Shown piece after piece: positions 8,282-18,500 of a stretch of DNA of 64,000 nt (its first letter is position 1; each line of letters opens with the position of its first letter). The notes beneath the pieces were generated by a model. The model saw nothing but the letters and a program-made list of their open reading frames with translations, was not told where the DNA came from and did not search any database. A program made the position numbers and the translations under genes. Source of the DNA: Thiofilum flexile DSM 14609 (GTDB lineage Bacteria > Pseudomonadota > Gammaproteobacteria > Thiotrichales > Thiotrichaceae); contig NZ_KB904758.1 in the NCBI RefSeq assembly GCF_000380185.1, positions 160,710 through 224,709 on the forward strand, written 5' to 3'.

Positions 8282-9288
8282 CTGCGTGTCCCTTGTAAAA
8301 TGGTATCCGCAGGGGTAAGTTGTTTAGGCTCTGATTTCGCTACAGCAGCAGGCGCACTGCTATTCGGTGGCAAACGAAAGCCCTCACGTAATGTATCTCG
8401 AATATCCTGAATCGTATGACTGCTATACTGCACCCCCTGATGTAAGTCAGCCACTGCCACTTGTAAGCGCTCACCTGCTTGTAAAAAGCGATCCTGTACC
8501 CGTGTCACTAATTCTGCCGCTTGGCGTAATTGTATCGCTAACGTGCCGACTTGTTGCACTAGGGTGCTTTCCCCTATCTGGAAGCGTGGCAGGATATACA
8601 CCATGGTAACATCCTCAATATTACTTTGTAATTCAGTACGGATATCTTGTAAGCGTAAATGCAAATAAGAAAATAAGGTATAGCAAATAATCGCAGTCAC
8701 AGTCGTACTCAGCGCCGTAGACATACTGTGAATAATCGCCCCCATCGGTGCGGTATCTTCAGGATGATTAAAGAGTTGTGCCGCTCCCACTAACGCCAAA
8801 GATAACGACACGACGGTGCCAAATACCCCGGTTAGGATTAACGTGTTATGGATAAAGCGCACTAAGGTAAATTCTGTTGCTAATTTAGCTTGTAGGCTAG
8901 AGGCCAATGCATTTTGATCCGGCATCGCCTGCTGTTGCGCAATCGTTTGCACCATATCATAACGCTCTACAATCAGCGCCCCATAGGATAGCCCATAGGC
9001 AGGATTCTCATCGCCTTGCTCAGCACGCCGCGCAAAATGCCAAATGACCCGCTGCTCCTGAGCAAAATCTAATAGCAACCAGCTCATGCGGATTAATCCC
9101 AATATAAATAAGCACAGGGTAAAACCATTCAATAAGATACCAATATCAATACCCCATGTGGTTTTCTGTCCTGTTTGAAAAAAACTTAATAGCTGCTGCC
9201 CGAATAAGCCCCCACCTAATAAACCAATCCCTAATAGTCCAAGTATTAAAACCAAAGTGGTGTAACAGTGTCGTTGCACAGGTTTCAC
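8278..9288 (-). CDS. MotA/TolQ/ExbB-family proton channel protein
   Basis: This 336-residue protein has four membrane helices (about 12-33, 48-72, 145-170, 190-212). The last pair carries the MotA/ExbB signature: GVFGTVVSLSLALVGA and STALSTTVTAI. A cytoplasmic loop (73-144) and a long cytoplasmic tail with a helical stretch (about 255-300) complete it. The start is GTG, overlapping the rmuC stop as GTGA, with GGAG about 8 bases upstream. It should form a ring around the B-subunit helices and use ion flux to move them. Its sequence order differs from TolQ, ExbB and flagellar MotA operons; ZorA is the nearest functional analogy. Confidence 0.78.
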   Translation of the reverse strand: MKPVQRHCYTTLVLILGLLGIGLLGGGLFGQQLLSFFQTGQKTTWGIDIGILLNGFTLCLFILGLIRMSWLLLDFAQEQRVIWHFARRAEQGDENPAYGLSYGALIVERYDMVQTIAQQQAMPDQNALASSLQAKLATEFTLVRFIHNTLILTGVFGTVVSLSLALVGAAQLFNHPEDTAPMGAIIHSMSTALSTTVTAIICYTLFSYLHLRLQDIRTELQSNIEDVTMVYILPRFQIGESTLVQQVGTLAIQLRQAAELVTRVQDRFLQAGERLQVAVADLHQGVQYSSHTIQDIRDTLREGFRLPPNSSAPAAVAKSEPKQLTPADTILQGTRR

Positions 9289-10580
9289 AATATATCTCCG
9301 CTGCCATGCGTTAAATCAGAAGATGACTCCATATCACTCACTAAAGGGCGAGGCTGGACACTTAAGGTGTCTAAGGTATCAAGTTTACGTTCGGATGAAA
9401 TCCCAAGCTCCGATAAGCGCTTAGCGCTAGGTATGACGTGACGCTCCAACGAACCGACTAAACGATTATAACTCTCTACACTTTGCCCTAATTGCCGCCC
9501 CGTGGCTTGGATATGAGTCGTTAATATACTCAGACGCTTATGTAACTCCTCCCCAAGGGTACGAATCTGACTCGCATTCGCTGTCAATGCCGCCTGCTTC
9601 CACCCAAAAGCAACTGCCCGTAGTAATGCCATAAGTGTAGCAGGTGATGCCAAAATCACCCGTGCTTCTAATGCTTCTGCTAATAAGGATTTATCCTGTT
9701 CTAATGCCGCCCCCAAAAAAGCCTCTCCAGGGACAAACAGCACCACAAAATCGGGCGCTTGTTGAAATTGCTCCCAATAACGCTTAGCGGCTAGTATCTT
9801 GACATGCTCCCTTAAACTACGAGCATGTTTTTGCAAATAATTTACCCGCGTTAACTCATCGCCAGCATCCATGGCCTCTAGATAAGCATCCATCGGGGCT
9901 TTAGCATCAACAATTAATTCTCGCGCATCCGGCAGGCGCACCACCATATCAGGACGAATCGTGCGCTCATCATTACTGCGCTGCACTTGTAGGGCAAAAT
10001 CACAGTGCTCGGTCATGCCTGCTAGCTCGACAATACGCTTTAAACTTAACTCCCCCCATTGCCCACGTGCAGTGGGATTTTTTAAAGCGCTTGCTAGCTT
10101 AGTCGTTTCTTGGCGTAGCGTGACTTGATCGATGCTTAGAGCGCGTAATTGCTCCCCTAGGATACTAAAGGAAACCTCACGAGCGCGTTCCATGGCATAA
10201 AGGTGTTGTTCTGTTTTTTCGAGCGCTTGGCGAATGGGGTCGACTAAATACTCAATCGATTGTTGGCGTTGCTCTAGATCTGCTTTCGACTCGGCCTGAA
10301 AGCGCCCTAAATTGGCTTGCGCGAGCTGGATAAATTGCTCATTATTTTCCCGCAATGCCCGTTGTGATAAGGCAGCAAAGGCATTATTCATCCGATCTTG
10401 GGCATCATCTAACATGAGCATACGCTCTTCATGCAATTGCTCTTCGGCTTGGAGGCGATAGGTTAAGCGCTCAATTTCATGGCGAGCACTCTCTAAAGCA
10501 CGCCCATAAATCCAATACCCAATCGCTAGCCCTAACCCTACTGCCAACACCACTAATAATAAAGCGCTATAGATATCCAA
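9285..10580 (-). CDS. rmuC: RmuC family DNA recombination protein
   Basis: This 431-residue protein has an N-terminal membrane anchor (about 5-26), a coiled-coil stretch (30-110) and the RmuC domain (about 150-380) with ARGQWGELSLKRIVELAGM and the LIVDAKAPMDAYLEAM block. E. coli RmuC limits recombination at inverted repeats, and the core has been predicted to have a PD-(D/E)XK nuclease-like fold; the D and K of VDAK fit that motif. Here it begins a three-gene unit, joined by GTGA and ATGA overlaps to a MotA/ExbB-like channel and its B partner. A DNA-acting protein is thus coupled to a predicted ion-driven motor. Confidence 0.9.
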   Translation of the reverse strand: MDIYSALLLVVLAVGLGLAIGYWIYGRALESARHEIERLTYRLQAEEQLHEERMLMLDDAQDRMNNAFAALSQRALRENNEQFIQLAQANLGRFQAESKADLEQRQQSIEYLVDPIRQALEKTEQHLYAMERAREVSFSILGEQLRALSIDQVTLRQETTKLASALKNPTARGQWGELSLKRIVELAGMTEHCDFALQVQRSNDERTIRPDMVVRLPDARELIVDAKAPMDAYLEAMDAGDELTRVNYLQKHARSLREHVKILAAKRYWEQFQQAPDFVVLFVPGEAFLGAALEQDKSLLAEALEARVILASPATLMALLRAVAFGWKQAALTANASQIRTLGEELHKRLSILTTHIQATGRQLGQSVESYNRLVGSLERHVIPSAKRLSELGISSERKLDTLDTLSVQPRPLVSDMESSSDLTHGSGDIL

Positions 10581-10608
10581 GGCTTACACCACTCATCGCC
10601 TTAGGATT

Positions 10609-11295
10609 TTAGTGCGTGGCATGTGGCATCAGCCAATGCATTAAATCGACAGGCTGCTGTAATACACCTTGTGCGCCCCAAGTATCTAATTGATCGTCTG
10701 CCCCAATATAGCCATAGGCGGCAATTAATGCTTTCATGCCCGCACGATTCGCCGCCTCAATATCACGCTCAGCATCACCAATATAAATACAGTGTTCCGG
10801 TGCTACCTCACACTGTGCAGCGGCATAAAGCAACGGTTCGGGGTGGGGTTTAGCAACTGCTAGCGTATCACCACTCACCACACTATAAGCACGATCCCTC
10901 AGTCTTAATTCGTCTAATAGGGCTAAGGTCAGCAGTGAGGGTTTATTAGTGACCACCCCCCACGGAATTTCCAACGCTTCTAAACGCTCTAATACTAAAT
11001 CGATACCGGTAAATAACTGACTATCCACACAAATATTAGCGGCATAATGATCAAGGAATAAGCGAGTTCGGTGACGCAATTGTTCATCGGTCATTTCCGC
11101 ACCAAAACCTAGTTTTAATAAAGCCCCAGCACCATGTGAGGCGGCTGGGCGAGCTTGGGCTAGGGTTAAAGTCTCACGTCCCTCTAAGCGTAATACTGCG
11201 TTTAAGGCATTAACCAAATCCGGTGCGGTATCGACTAAAGTACCGTCTAAATCAAACAATACGCCTTGAGGTAGTGAATAGGCGGTTTTATTCAT
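10609..11295 (-). CDS. gph: Phosphoglycolate phosphatase / MupP-type HAD hydrolase
   Basis: This 228-residue haloacid dehalogenase-superfamily phosphatase has motif I FDLDGTLVDT (near residue 15), motif II VTNKP (near 117), motif III KPHP (near 150) and motif IV YIGDAERDIEAA (near 172). The family dephosphorylates 2-phosphoglycolate or, in pseudomonads (MupP), N-acetylmuramate 6-phosphate; sequence alone does not separate these. It lies 28 bases upstream of rmuC on the same strand and may share its promoter. Confidence 0.88.
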   Translation of the reverse strand: MNKTAYSLPQGVLFDLDGTLVDTAPDLVNALNAVLRLEGRETLTLAQARPAASHGAGALLKLGFGAEMTDEQLRHRTRLFLDHYAANICVDSQLFTGIDLVLERLEALEIPWGVVTNKPSLLTLALLDELRLRDRAYSVVSGDTLAVAKPHPEPLLYAAAQCEVAPEHCIYIGDAERDIEAANRAGMKALIAAYGYIGADDQLDTWGAQGVLQQPVDLMHWLMPHATH

Positions 11296-11467
11296 GAACT
11301 GTTATCCCTTATTGACTGCTTGCTAGTAGTTTAGACATACGTTAACGAGGATCAAGGAGAGAGTCTAGTAGTAAAGCTAATCCGACCTGTAATCGTTTAA
11401 GTACTCATTACCTAGCCTATTGTGACTATAATTTCTTGTTAATAGTAAATCTAGTGGATTGATATTT

Positions 11468-11947
11468 ATGACATTTCTTAAGCATGCCTTCAGTGTATCA
11501 TTACTAAGTTTGAGTCTCCTGAGTGTGGCAACACCGACTCAAGCACTAACAACGATGACCAGCAAACCTATTAAAATGGAGCAATTAGTAGGCAAAGGGC
11601 GCTGGACAGCCATTGAGATTTGGGCATCTACTTGCTCCATTTGTCGTCAAACCATGCATAATTTTATTGAGATTGATCAGCGCCTACCGGCTATTGATGT
11701 ATTTGGTATTTCCACTGATGATCAAGAAGGCAAACAAGATGCTTTGCACTTTATCCAGCAAAATAAAATGCGTTTTCCCAATTTCCTCAGTAGCTCAGCA
11801 GAAATGAGGAGCTATTTGGCTCGGCACGCCGAAGCCTTTCTGGGTACACCGACCCTATTATTATTCTCACCACAAGGCAAACTCGTTGCTGTTCAGCCAG
11901 GCCCCGTTACGTTGACTGAACTGAGAGATTTTATTAACGCACAATAA
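11468..11947 (+). CDS. Periplasmic thioredoxin-fold (TlpA/AhpC-TSA-like) protein
   Basis: This protein is about 159 residues from the ATG at 11468; a TTG nine bases earlier is also in frame but less likely. A signal peptide (residues 1-26, cut near PTQA) precedes a thioredoxin-like domain with the redox pair CSIC (Cys56, Cys59), a GISTDDQEGK segment and a cis-proline region GTPTLLLF. It is probably a periplasmic thiol-disulfide oxidoreductase; the partner is unknown. It stands alone, facing minE, with a shared terminator. Confidence 0.8.
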   Translation: MTFLKHAFSVSLLSLSLLSVATPTQALTTMTSKPIKMEQLVGKGRWTAIEIWASTCSICRQTMHNFIEIDQRLPAIDVFGISTDDQEGKQDALHFIQQNKMRFPNFLSSSAEMRSYLARHAEAFLGTPTLLLFSPQGKLVAVQPGPVTLTELRDFINAQ

Positions 11948-11954
11948 TGTGTTA

Positions 11955-11977
11955 CCACCCTAAATCTTTTAGGGTGG
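11955..11977. terminator. Bidirectional terminator between the thioredoxin-like gene and minE
   Basis: A perfect 10-bp stem (CCACCCTAAA/TTTAGGGTGG) with a 3-base loop lies 8 bases after one stop codon and 12 bases before the opposing minE stop. The A/T-rich top of the stem can serve as a U-tract in either direction. Confidence 0.65.
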
Positions 11978-11989
11978 GCCAAAGCTCCT

Positions 11990-12247
11990 TTAGTCCGCCG
12001 CATCGGGTATGGTAATATTCAGCTCTAACACATCATAGCTGGTTCCCTTTTCAAACTGTACTTGTACCTGTCCCTCATCGACTGCGACATATTTACGAAT
12101 CACCTCCATAATATCGCGCCGTAATTGGGGCAAAAAATCAGGCCCCGATCGGTCAATACGCTCATGAGCAATGAGAATTTGTAACCGTTCCTTTGCTACT
12201 TTCGCAGAATCCTGCTTAGAGTTCCTAAAAAAGCTAAACAATCCCAT
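11990..12247 (-). CDS. minE: Cell division topological specificity factor MinE
   Basis: This 85-residue protein has the MinE order: an N-terminal membrane-targeting helix (MGLFSFFRNS), the MinD-binding stretch AKERLQILIAHER and a C-terminal dimerisation domain. It drives pole-to-pole oscillation of MinD so that MinC blocks FtsZ away from midcell. It is the last gene of minCDE, 3 bases after minD. Confidence 0.95.
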   Translation of the reverse strand: MGLFSFFRNSKQDSAKVAKERLQILIAHERIDRSGPDFLPQLRRDIMEVIRKYVAVDEGQVQVQFEKGTSYDVLELNITIPDAAD

Positions 12248-12250
12248 CGG

Positions 12251-13066
12251 TCAACCTCCAAATAGACGTTTGAGGAATCCCTTCTTCTCAATAGCTAAAA
12301 AGCGATGGGGAACCGTTTCGCCCAAATAACGCCGCACAAAGTCATCATAAGCCTGTCCTGCATGGCTGTGATTATCTAAAATAATCGGCGCACCATTATT
12401 GGAGGCTTGTAAGACACTTTTAGATTCAGGAATAACACCAATCAAAGGAACGGCAAGGATTTCTAAAATATCCTCCATTGCCAACATTTCCCCCTCTTGA
12501 ACACGTTCGGGTGCATAACGTGTAATCAGTAAAAACTCGCGTACCGTCTCGCCCTGTTCCGCTTTATTGGTTTTACTAGCTAAGAGTCCTAAAATTCGAT
12601 CCGAATCACGCACCGAAGAGACTTCTGGATTGGTCACAACAATAGCATCATCAGCAAAATACATTGCCATTGCTGCCCCTTTTTCAATCCCTGCGGGCGA
12701 GTCACAGATGATATAGTCAAACCCATCCTCATGAAGCTCGTTTATGACCCGCGCGACCCCCTCTTGGCTAAGTGATTCCTTATCACGGGTTTGGGAGGCC
12801 GGCAAAATATAAAGACTCTCACAGCGCTTATCTTTGATTAAGGCTTGCTTTAGAGTAGCCTCACCATTAATAACATTAATAAAATCATAGACTACCCGAC
12901 GCTCGCAACCCATGATCAAATCTAGATTACGTAGCCCCACGTCAAAATCGATGACGGCTGTTTTATGGCCTCGTAAAGCTAACCCAGTTGCAAGGGCTGC
13001 ACTGGTGGTTGTTTTACCAACTCCCCCTTTACCAGAGGTCACCACAATAATCCTAGCCAATCTCAT
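12251..13066 (-). CDS. minD: Septum site-determining ATPase MinD
   Basis: This 271-residue ParA/MinD-family ATPase has the deviant Walker A motif SGKGGVGKTTT at the N-terminus, the DFDVGLRNLD switch region and a C-terminal amphipathic membrane-binding helix ending in GFLKRLFGG. When ATP-bound it coats the membrane and recruits MinC; MinE releases it. It lies between minC (130 bases upstream) and minE (3 bases downstream). Confidence 0.97.
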   Translation of the reverse strand: MRLARIIVVTSGKGGVGKTTTSAALATGLALRGHKTAVIDFDVGLRNLDLIMGCERRVVYDFINVINGEATLKQALIKDKRCESLYILPASQTRDKESLSQEGVARVINELHEDGFDYIICDSPAGIEKGAAMAMYFADDAIVVTNPEVSSVRDSDRILGLLASKTNKAEQGETVREFLLITRYAPERVQEGEMLAMEDILEILAVPLIGVIPESKSVLQASNNGAPIILDNHSHAGQAYDDFVRRYLGETVPHRFLAIEKKGFLKRLFGG

Positions 13067-13195
13067 ACTCCTTTCTTTTATTTGAAGACCTTCATGGGGA
13101 TATTTTGAATGTTAAACCGTCTCAGTTTAGCAAATAACCCTTAAAATACTAATGTTTGATTAGGGTATCTTAAGCAGCTTAATCTGCTATTTTAA

Positions 13196-13906
13196 TTAAA
13201 ACATTGGATCAATAACGAGTTTTTCACCATTTAAATAGATCATAGCGGGACGACTTTTGAGAGGAGTATCTACCTCATCTAACAATCGATAACGTCCTGC
13301 AATCGCTACTAATTCTGCTTCTAATTTTTGACAAAAAATACGGGCTTGCGTATCTCCTAAAATACCGGCTAATACTCTTCCGCGCAATGAGCCATAAACG
13401 TGCACAGACCCCGCCGCTAACAGCTCGGAGCCAGCACTAGTATGTTGCAGCACCACAATATCGCCCTCTAATGCACAGATTTGTTGCCCTGAACGCACCG
13501 GCTTATCGACCAAAACCATATGCGGTTGCGCCGGATTTGTCGCCGGTTTTGGCGGGGTCATATCGACCGGAATAGACGTCTGTGAGCTGCGTGCAACCGC
13601 TCCCGGACGTAAAGTAGCCCACCCTGACTGCATGGCTTGCTCAATTAAGTGCTCTGGGAAGTTACGCAAGCCTACTGGAATGAAATCGGCTTCGCGTATA
13701 ACATCTGCCAAAACTTTTAGATCAATATTTTGGCAATCTGCACTAATCCCCTGACAATCCACGATGATAGGCCCTCTGGATAATACAGGTGATATTTCAC
13801 GTTTTTGCTTGAGGGCTACACCAATAGCCTCTACATCACTAGATTGTAGTGCCAATACATTGACTAGCGTCATTTCTCCTTTAAAAATAAAGGGTTGTTG
13901 CGTCAT
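13196..13906 (-). CDS. minC: Septum site-determining protein MinC
   Basis: This 236-residue FtsZ-assembly inhibitor has an N-terminal MinC_N domain (about 1-105) and a C-terminal beta-helix domain (about 125-230) with GDIVVLQHTSAGSELLAAG and GSLRGRVLAG, which binds MinD. It is first in minCDE, with a strong AAGGAGGA ribosome-binding site just upstream. The A/T-rich 13907-14085 region upstream should hold its promoter and that of the divergent Sel1 gene. Confidence 0.95.
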   Translation of the reverse strand: MTQQPFIFKGEMTLVNVLALQSSDVEAIGVALKQKREISPVLSRGPIIVDCQGISADCQNIDLKVLADVIREADFIPVGLRNFPEHLIEQAMQSGWATLRPGAVARSSQTSIPVDMTPPKPATNPAQPHMVLVDKPVRSGQQICALEGDIVVLQHTSAGSELLAAGSVHVYGSLRGRVLAGILGDTQARIFCQKLEAELVAIAGRYRLLDEVDTPLKSRPAMIYLNGEKLVIDPMF

Positions 13907-14085
13907 AAGTTGTCCTCCTTGTCACTAACTATGAGCCTTCGTATGGATCAGCTAGCTTTAAATTCAACCTTATCGAAAAATTTTTATCTTTTCATAAGGA
14001 TTTGTTATATTTGTGACCAAGTTGAAATTAATGAATATCAACCTAAACCACTCCTGAATAACTAAGCTTGCTGGAATTTATAATC

Positions 14086-15436
14086 ATGAGCAGGAGCAAT
14101 CATCGCCCCTTTTTTCCCTATATTGCCTTAGTAGGGGTTCTTAATTGTTGTTCAATGGGCTATCTCGCGGCAGCAGAAACAGCCTCTTCAACTAAGTTAC
14201 CCGAATTAGGCAGTGTCGCTAGCCCCTCAGAGCAATTTCGTATAGCCGAACGCTATATTAAGGGAGTAGGCGTAGAAAGCAACCCAGAACTAGGTATGCA
14301 ATGGCTACGTTTAGCAGCGGCACAACAATACCCTAAAGCACTCTATGAACTTGCTTTTCACTATGAGCATGGCATTGATACAAAGCAAGACACTAATAAA
14401 GCTATTAATTTATACAAACAAGCAGCCTCCTTAGGCTATATGGATAGCTCAATTTAACTTAGGCTTTTTGTACATTAAAACCGGGGATGTTAAACAAGCC
14501 CGTGATTGGTTAGAAAAAGCCGCCCTGCAAAATGATCGGGATGCACAATATAACCTTTCTCTGATCTATGCAGATAATAGGCTAGATGGCGACACAGATA
14601 ATCAAAAACTTATCGAATGGTTGACCAAAGCCGCAGAAAATAAGCATCGCGATGCCCAATTCAATCTAGGCACCCGTTATCTACAGGGAAATGGCATTGA
14701 AAAAAACCTAGAAAAAGCGGCCTATTGGTTTACTGCTGCAGCCAATCAAGGCGATGCGGCGGCTCAATTTAATTTAGGGCTGATGTATGAAGGCGGCGAA
14801 GGTGTGACCAAAGATATAGGCAAAGCGATCGAATGGTATCGCAAAGCAGCCGAACAAAACGAAGCGGGGGCACAATATAATCTTGGTATCAAATATGTCT
14901 TAGGGGAAGGCATTGAGCAAGATACTGATAAGGGTATTGAATGGGTCTCTAAAGCAGCAGAAAACAAGAACCCTGCCGCACAATACATGATGGCCTACCT
15001 CTTTAATCAAGGGAGTGACCTCCCGCATGATCCCACCCTCGCCTTATATTGGTATAAGGCTTCTGCCGAACAGGGCTATCCTGAAGCACAATATAATCTG
15101 GCGATGATGTTTGCTAAAGGTGAAGGCGTGGAGCAAGACTATAAAGAGTCGCTCTTTTGGGTACGCAAAGCCGCACAAGCCAATCATATTAATGCTCAAT
15201 ATAGTCTAGGTACTTTCTTAGCCAAAGGTCTAGGTACGACTAAAAATCTGCCTGAGGCAGCTTTCTGGCTATCACTAGCTGCCGCAAAAGGTGAGCAACA
15301 CGCGATTGAAAACCGTGATGTGGTGATGGAAATGCTCAGTACAGCCGAACAAGATGATGTAAAAAAACGCATTGATGTTGAACTAGCTAAAAATCCGTCT
15401 AACAATACCTCCACCTCCTCCACTAACTCGCAATAA
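14086..15436 (+). pseudogene. Secreted Sel1-repeat (SLR) protein gene, frameshifted
   Basis: Two adjacent open frames (14086-14457 and 14468-15436) are one broken gene. Frame one ends ASLGYMDSSI; dropping the A at 14446 gives ASLGYMD then AQFNLGFLYIKTGD, a perfect Sel1-repeat continuation into frame two. The joined product would be about 450 residues: a signal peptide (about 1-32) and roughly ten 36-residue Sel1 repeats (pattern AQYNLGxxY, GxGxxxDxxKAxxWxxKAAxx). Such proteins are helical scaffolds, often periplasmic. Frame two alone starts only at a TTG and lacks a signal peptide. No slippery heptamer is visible, so I favour mutation or sequence error over programmed frameshifting. Confidence 0.75.
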
Positions 15437-15443
15437 GCGACTG

Positions 15444-15464
15444 GGGTAGACCTTGCGTCTACCC
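15444..15464 (+). terminator. First of two tandem hairpins after the Sel1 gene
   Basis: An 8-bp stem GGGTAGAC/GTCTACCC with loop CTTGC begins 7 bases after the Sel1 stop codon. It lacks a clear T-run. Confidence 0.5.
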
Positions 15465-15466
15465 TT

Positions 15467-15486
15467 AGGATGAAGTACGTCATCCT
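15467..15486 (+). terminator. Second tandem hairpin before mfd
   Basis: A 7-bp stem AGGATGA/TCATCCT with a 6-base loop begins 2 bases after the first hairpin. The pair may stop Sel1 transcription before mfd. Confidence 0.4.
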
Positions 15487-15583
15487 CTACACTCCCTCAA
15501 ATTCCTCTTTTCACAGAATCAAAAGTTCACCCCATGCGTAGATCAGAGTAAAATATTGCGTTTTATTGTGTTGGGATACCTCG

Positions 15584-18500
15584 ATGAGCGCTTGGCTAAA
15601 ACCGATTTTCCCCCCTCCTCCGGCTGGCTCGACCTATTGGGGGCAATTACAAGGCAGTGCCCAAAGCCTACTCATAGCAAATGCCGCCGAACAACATAAA
15701 GGTGTCGTCTTACTCTTAACAGCAGATATTCATGCAGCACTGCGACTCGAAGCGGCTCTACGGTTTTTTACCCCTAGCACACCTCTGCATATTTTTCCCG
15801 ACTGGGAAACCCTGCCCTATGATATTTTTTCACCGCTTGAGGATATTGTCTCTGAGCGTTTAAAACTGCTCTCCAGACTCTCTAGTATGACGCAGGGCAT
15901 TTTAATCGTGCCGATGACGACCTTAATGCATCGCCTCCCGCCCACGCACTATATACATGCGCATACCCTGAATGTCACCGCTGGGGACTCCTTTAAAGTC
16001 GATACCTTTCGTCAACAGTTAGAGCAAGCGGGGTATCGGGCAGTTAATCAAGTTATTGAGCATGGTGAATATGCGACCCGTGGCTCGATCTTTGACCTAT
16101 TCCCTATGGGGAGCGATGTTCCTTATCGTATTGATCTATTTGATGATGAAATTGAAAGTATTCGCAGTTTCGACCCTGAAACGCAGCGTACTCAAGACAA
16201 AGTTAAGCAGATTGAGCTATTACCCGCACGCGAATTCCCACTAGATAAATCCGGCATTGAACGATTCAAACAAAACTACCGCAATCAATTAGGTGGAGAT
16301 CTCAGCCGTAGTCAAGTCTATGATGCGGTGAGCAAAGGTAATCCTCCGGCGGGTGTGGAGTATTACTTACCCTTATTTTTTGAACATACCGCTACCCTAT
16401 TTGATTACCTGCCTGAGCGTACCTTAATTATTTTTGAAGAGCATGCTCAACCAGCAATTGCGAGCTTCTGGCAGACTATTGAACATCGCTATGAAGAGCG
16501 CCGCCATGATATTGAGCGCCCCCTATTGGAGCCTAAAAAGGTCTTTATTGATCCGGCTGCACTTCAGTATGAATTAGGGCGTTATCGGCGTATTCAAGTC
16601 GCACAAGGGACGGAACAAGTCGGCACCCACTACCCTACTTACTCACTCCCCCCCTTATTAGTCCAAAATAAACACGAACAGCCTTTAATTTTTCTCACTG
16701 AGTTTCTCAAGCACCTCAAAGGGCGCGTTTTATTTACCGCTGAATCAGCCGGACGGCGTGAGGCTTTGCTGCAATTACTGCGCGATAATCACTTAAGTGT
16801 CAAAGTGTTTGATAGCTGGCAAGCGTTTTTAGACTCTACAGAAGCTATGGCGATTACCGTCGCACCATTAGAGTCTGGTTTTTGGCTGAAAGAGCCAGCG
16901 CTGGCGGTTATTCCTGAGACACTATTACACGGTGCCCCTGTACAGCAACAACGCCGCCGTAAAAAAGCGACCCGTGATGCTGACTCGATTATTCGCAATC
17001 TCACCGATTTGAATCAGGGCGCTCCCATTGTGCATGAGGAGCATGGGGTCGGACGCTATTTAGGGATGCAGACCATTACCACCGGCGGCATGACCTCTGA
17101 ATATTTAACCCTCGAATATGCAGGAGGTGATCGGCTATATGTGCCCGTCACTGCTTTGCATCTCATTAGTCGCTATACCGGTGTATCCCCTGATGCAGCA
17201 CCCCTACATAAATTAGGCAATGAGCAATGGAGCAAAAGTCGTCAAAAGGCGGCGGAAAAAGCTCGTGATGTCGCTGCTGAACTCTTAGATATCCATGCCC
17301 GCCGCGCGGCACAACAAGGCCAAGCTTTTGAGTTTAATGAGCTGGAGTATCAACAATTCTCCGCCGGTTTCCCGTTTGAGGAAACACCGGATCAAGCCTT
17401 AGCCATTGAATCAGTGATTAGAGATATGCGCTCCTCACAACCGATGGATCGGGTGGTGTGTGGGGATGTAGGCTTTGGTAAAACCGAGGTTGCCATGCGA
17501 GCAACCTTTATTGCAGCGAATGCGGGTAAGCAAGTCGCTATTATTGCCCCCACTACCCTACTCGTGCAGCAACATCTTAATAATTTCCGTGATCGTTTTG
17601 CCGATTGGCCGTTTGCGATTGAATCTTTATCCCGCTTTAAAAGTGCAGCCCAAATCAAACAAGCACTCGATAAGGTAAAGGCTGGTCATATTGATATCGT
17701 GATTGGTACACATAAACTGCTGCAAGAGGATGTGATTTTTAAAAATCTGGGCTTAGTGATTATTGACGAGGAACACCGCTTTGGGGTGCGCCATAAAGAG
17801 CAACTTAAAAAGCTCCGCGCCAATGTGGATATGCTCACCATGACGGCCACTCCTATCCCCCGCACGCTGAATATGTCGCTCTCTGGCTTGCGTGACCTAT
17901 CCATTATTGCCACTCCGCCGGTACAACGCCATGCCATTAAAACCTTTGTTACCGAGTGGAGTAATACCCTCATTCAAGAAGCCTGTGCACGGGAAATCGC
18001 TCGTGGTGGGCAGGTTTATGTGCTCCATAATGAAGTCGATACCATTGGCAAAATGGTCGACGACATCCAAACCCTACTCCCACAAGCCAAAATCCAATAC
18101 GCTCACGGACAAATGCGTGAGCGCGAATTAGAAAGTATTATGCAGGACTTTTACCATCAACGTTTCCAGATTTTGGTAGCCACTACTATTATTGAAAACG
18201 GGATTGACGTCCCTTCTGCTAATACCATTATTATCCATCGCGCTGATAAATTAGGCTTAGCACAGCTACACCAACTGCGCGGACGGGTCGGGCGTTCACA
18301 TCATCGGGCTTATGCGTATTTAATTACCCCACCAAAAAAACACCTCACCCCTGATGCACAAAAACGTTTAGAGGCGATTGAATCCTTAGAAGATTTAGGG
18401 GTTGGCTTTACTTTAGCGACTCATGATCTGGAAATTCGCGGGGCGGGTGAGTTATTAGGTGAGGATCAAAGCGGACAAATCCAAGAAATCGGCTTCCATT

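Noticed and set aside
7403..9288. Flagellar stator motA/motB or TolQ/TolR
   Set aside because: The B protein has no OmpA-like peptidoglycan-binding domain, and no flagellar, tolA, tolB or tonB genes are present.
7403..10580. Calling the motor operon a canonical Zorya system
   Set aside because: No ZorC, ZorD helicase or ZorE HNH nuclease gene is adjacent; rmuC occupies the partner position, so only an analogy is justified.
14440..14470. Programmed ribosomal frameshift in the Sel1 gene
   Set aside because: No slippery heptamer, downstream pseudoknot or internal Shine-Dalgarno is visible at the shift.
16056..18131. Several open frames of 60-95 codons inside mfd on both strands
   Set aside because: They overlap a strongly conserved gene, have no ribosome-binding sites and encode no recognisable domains.
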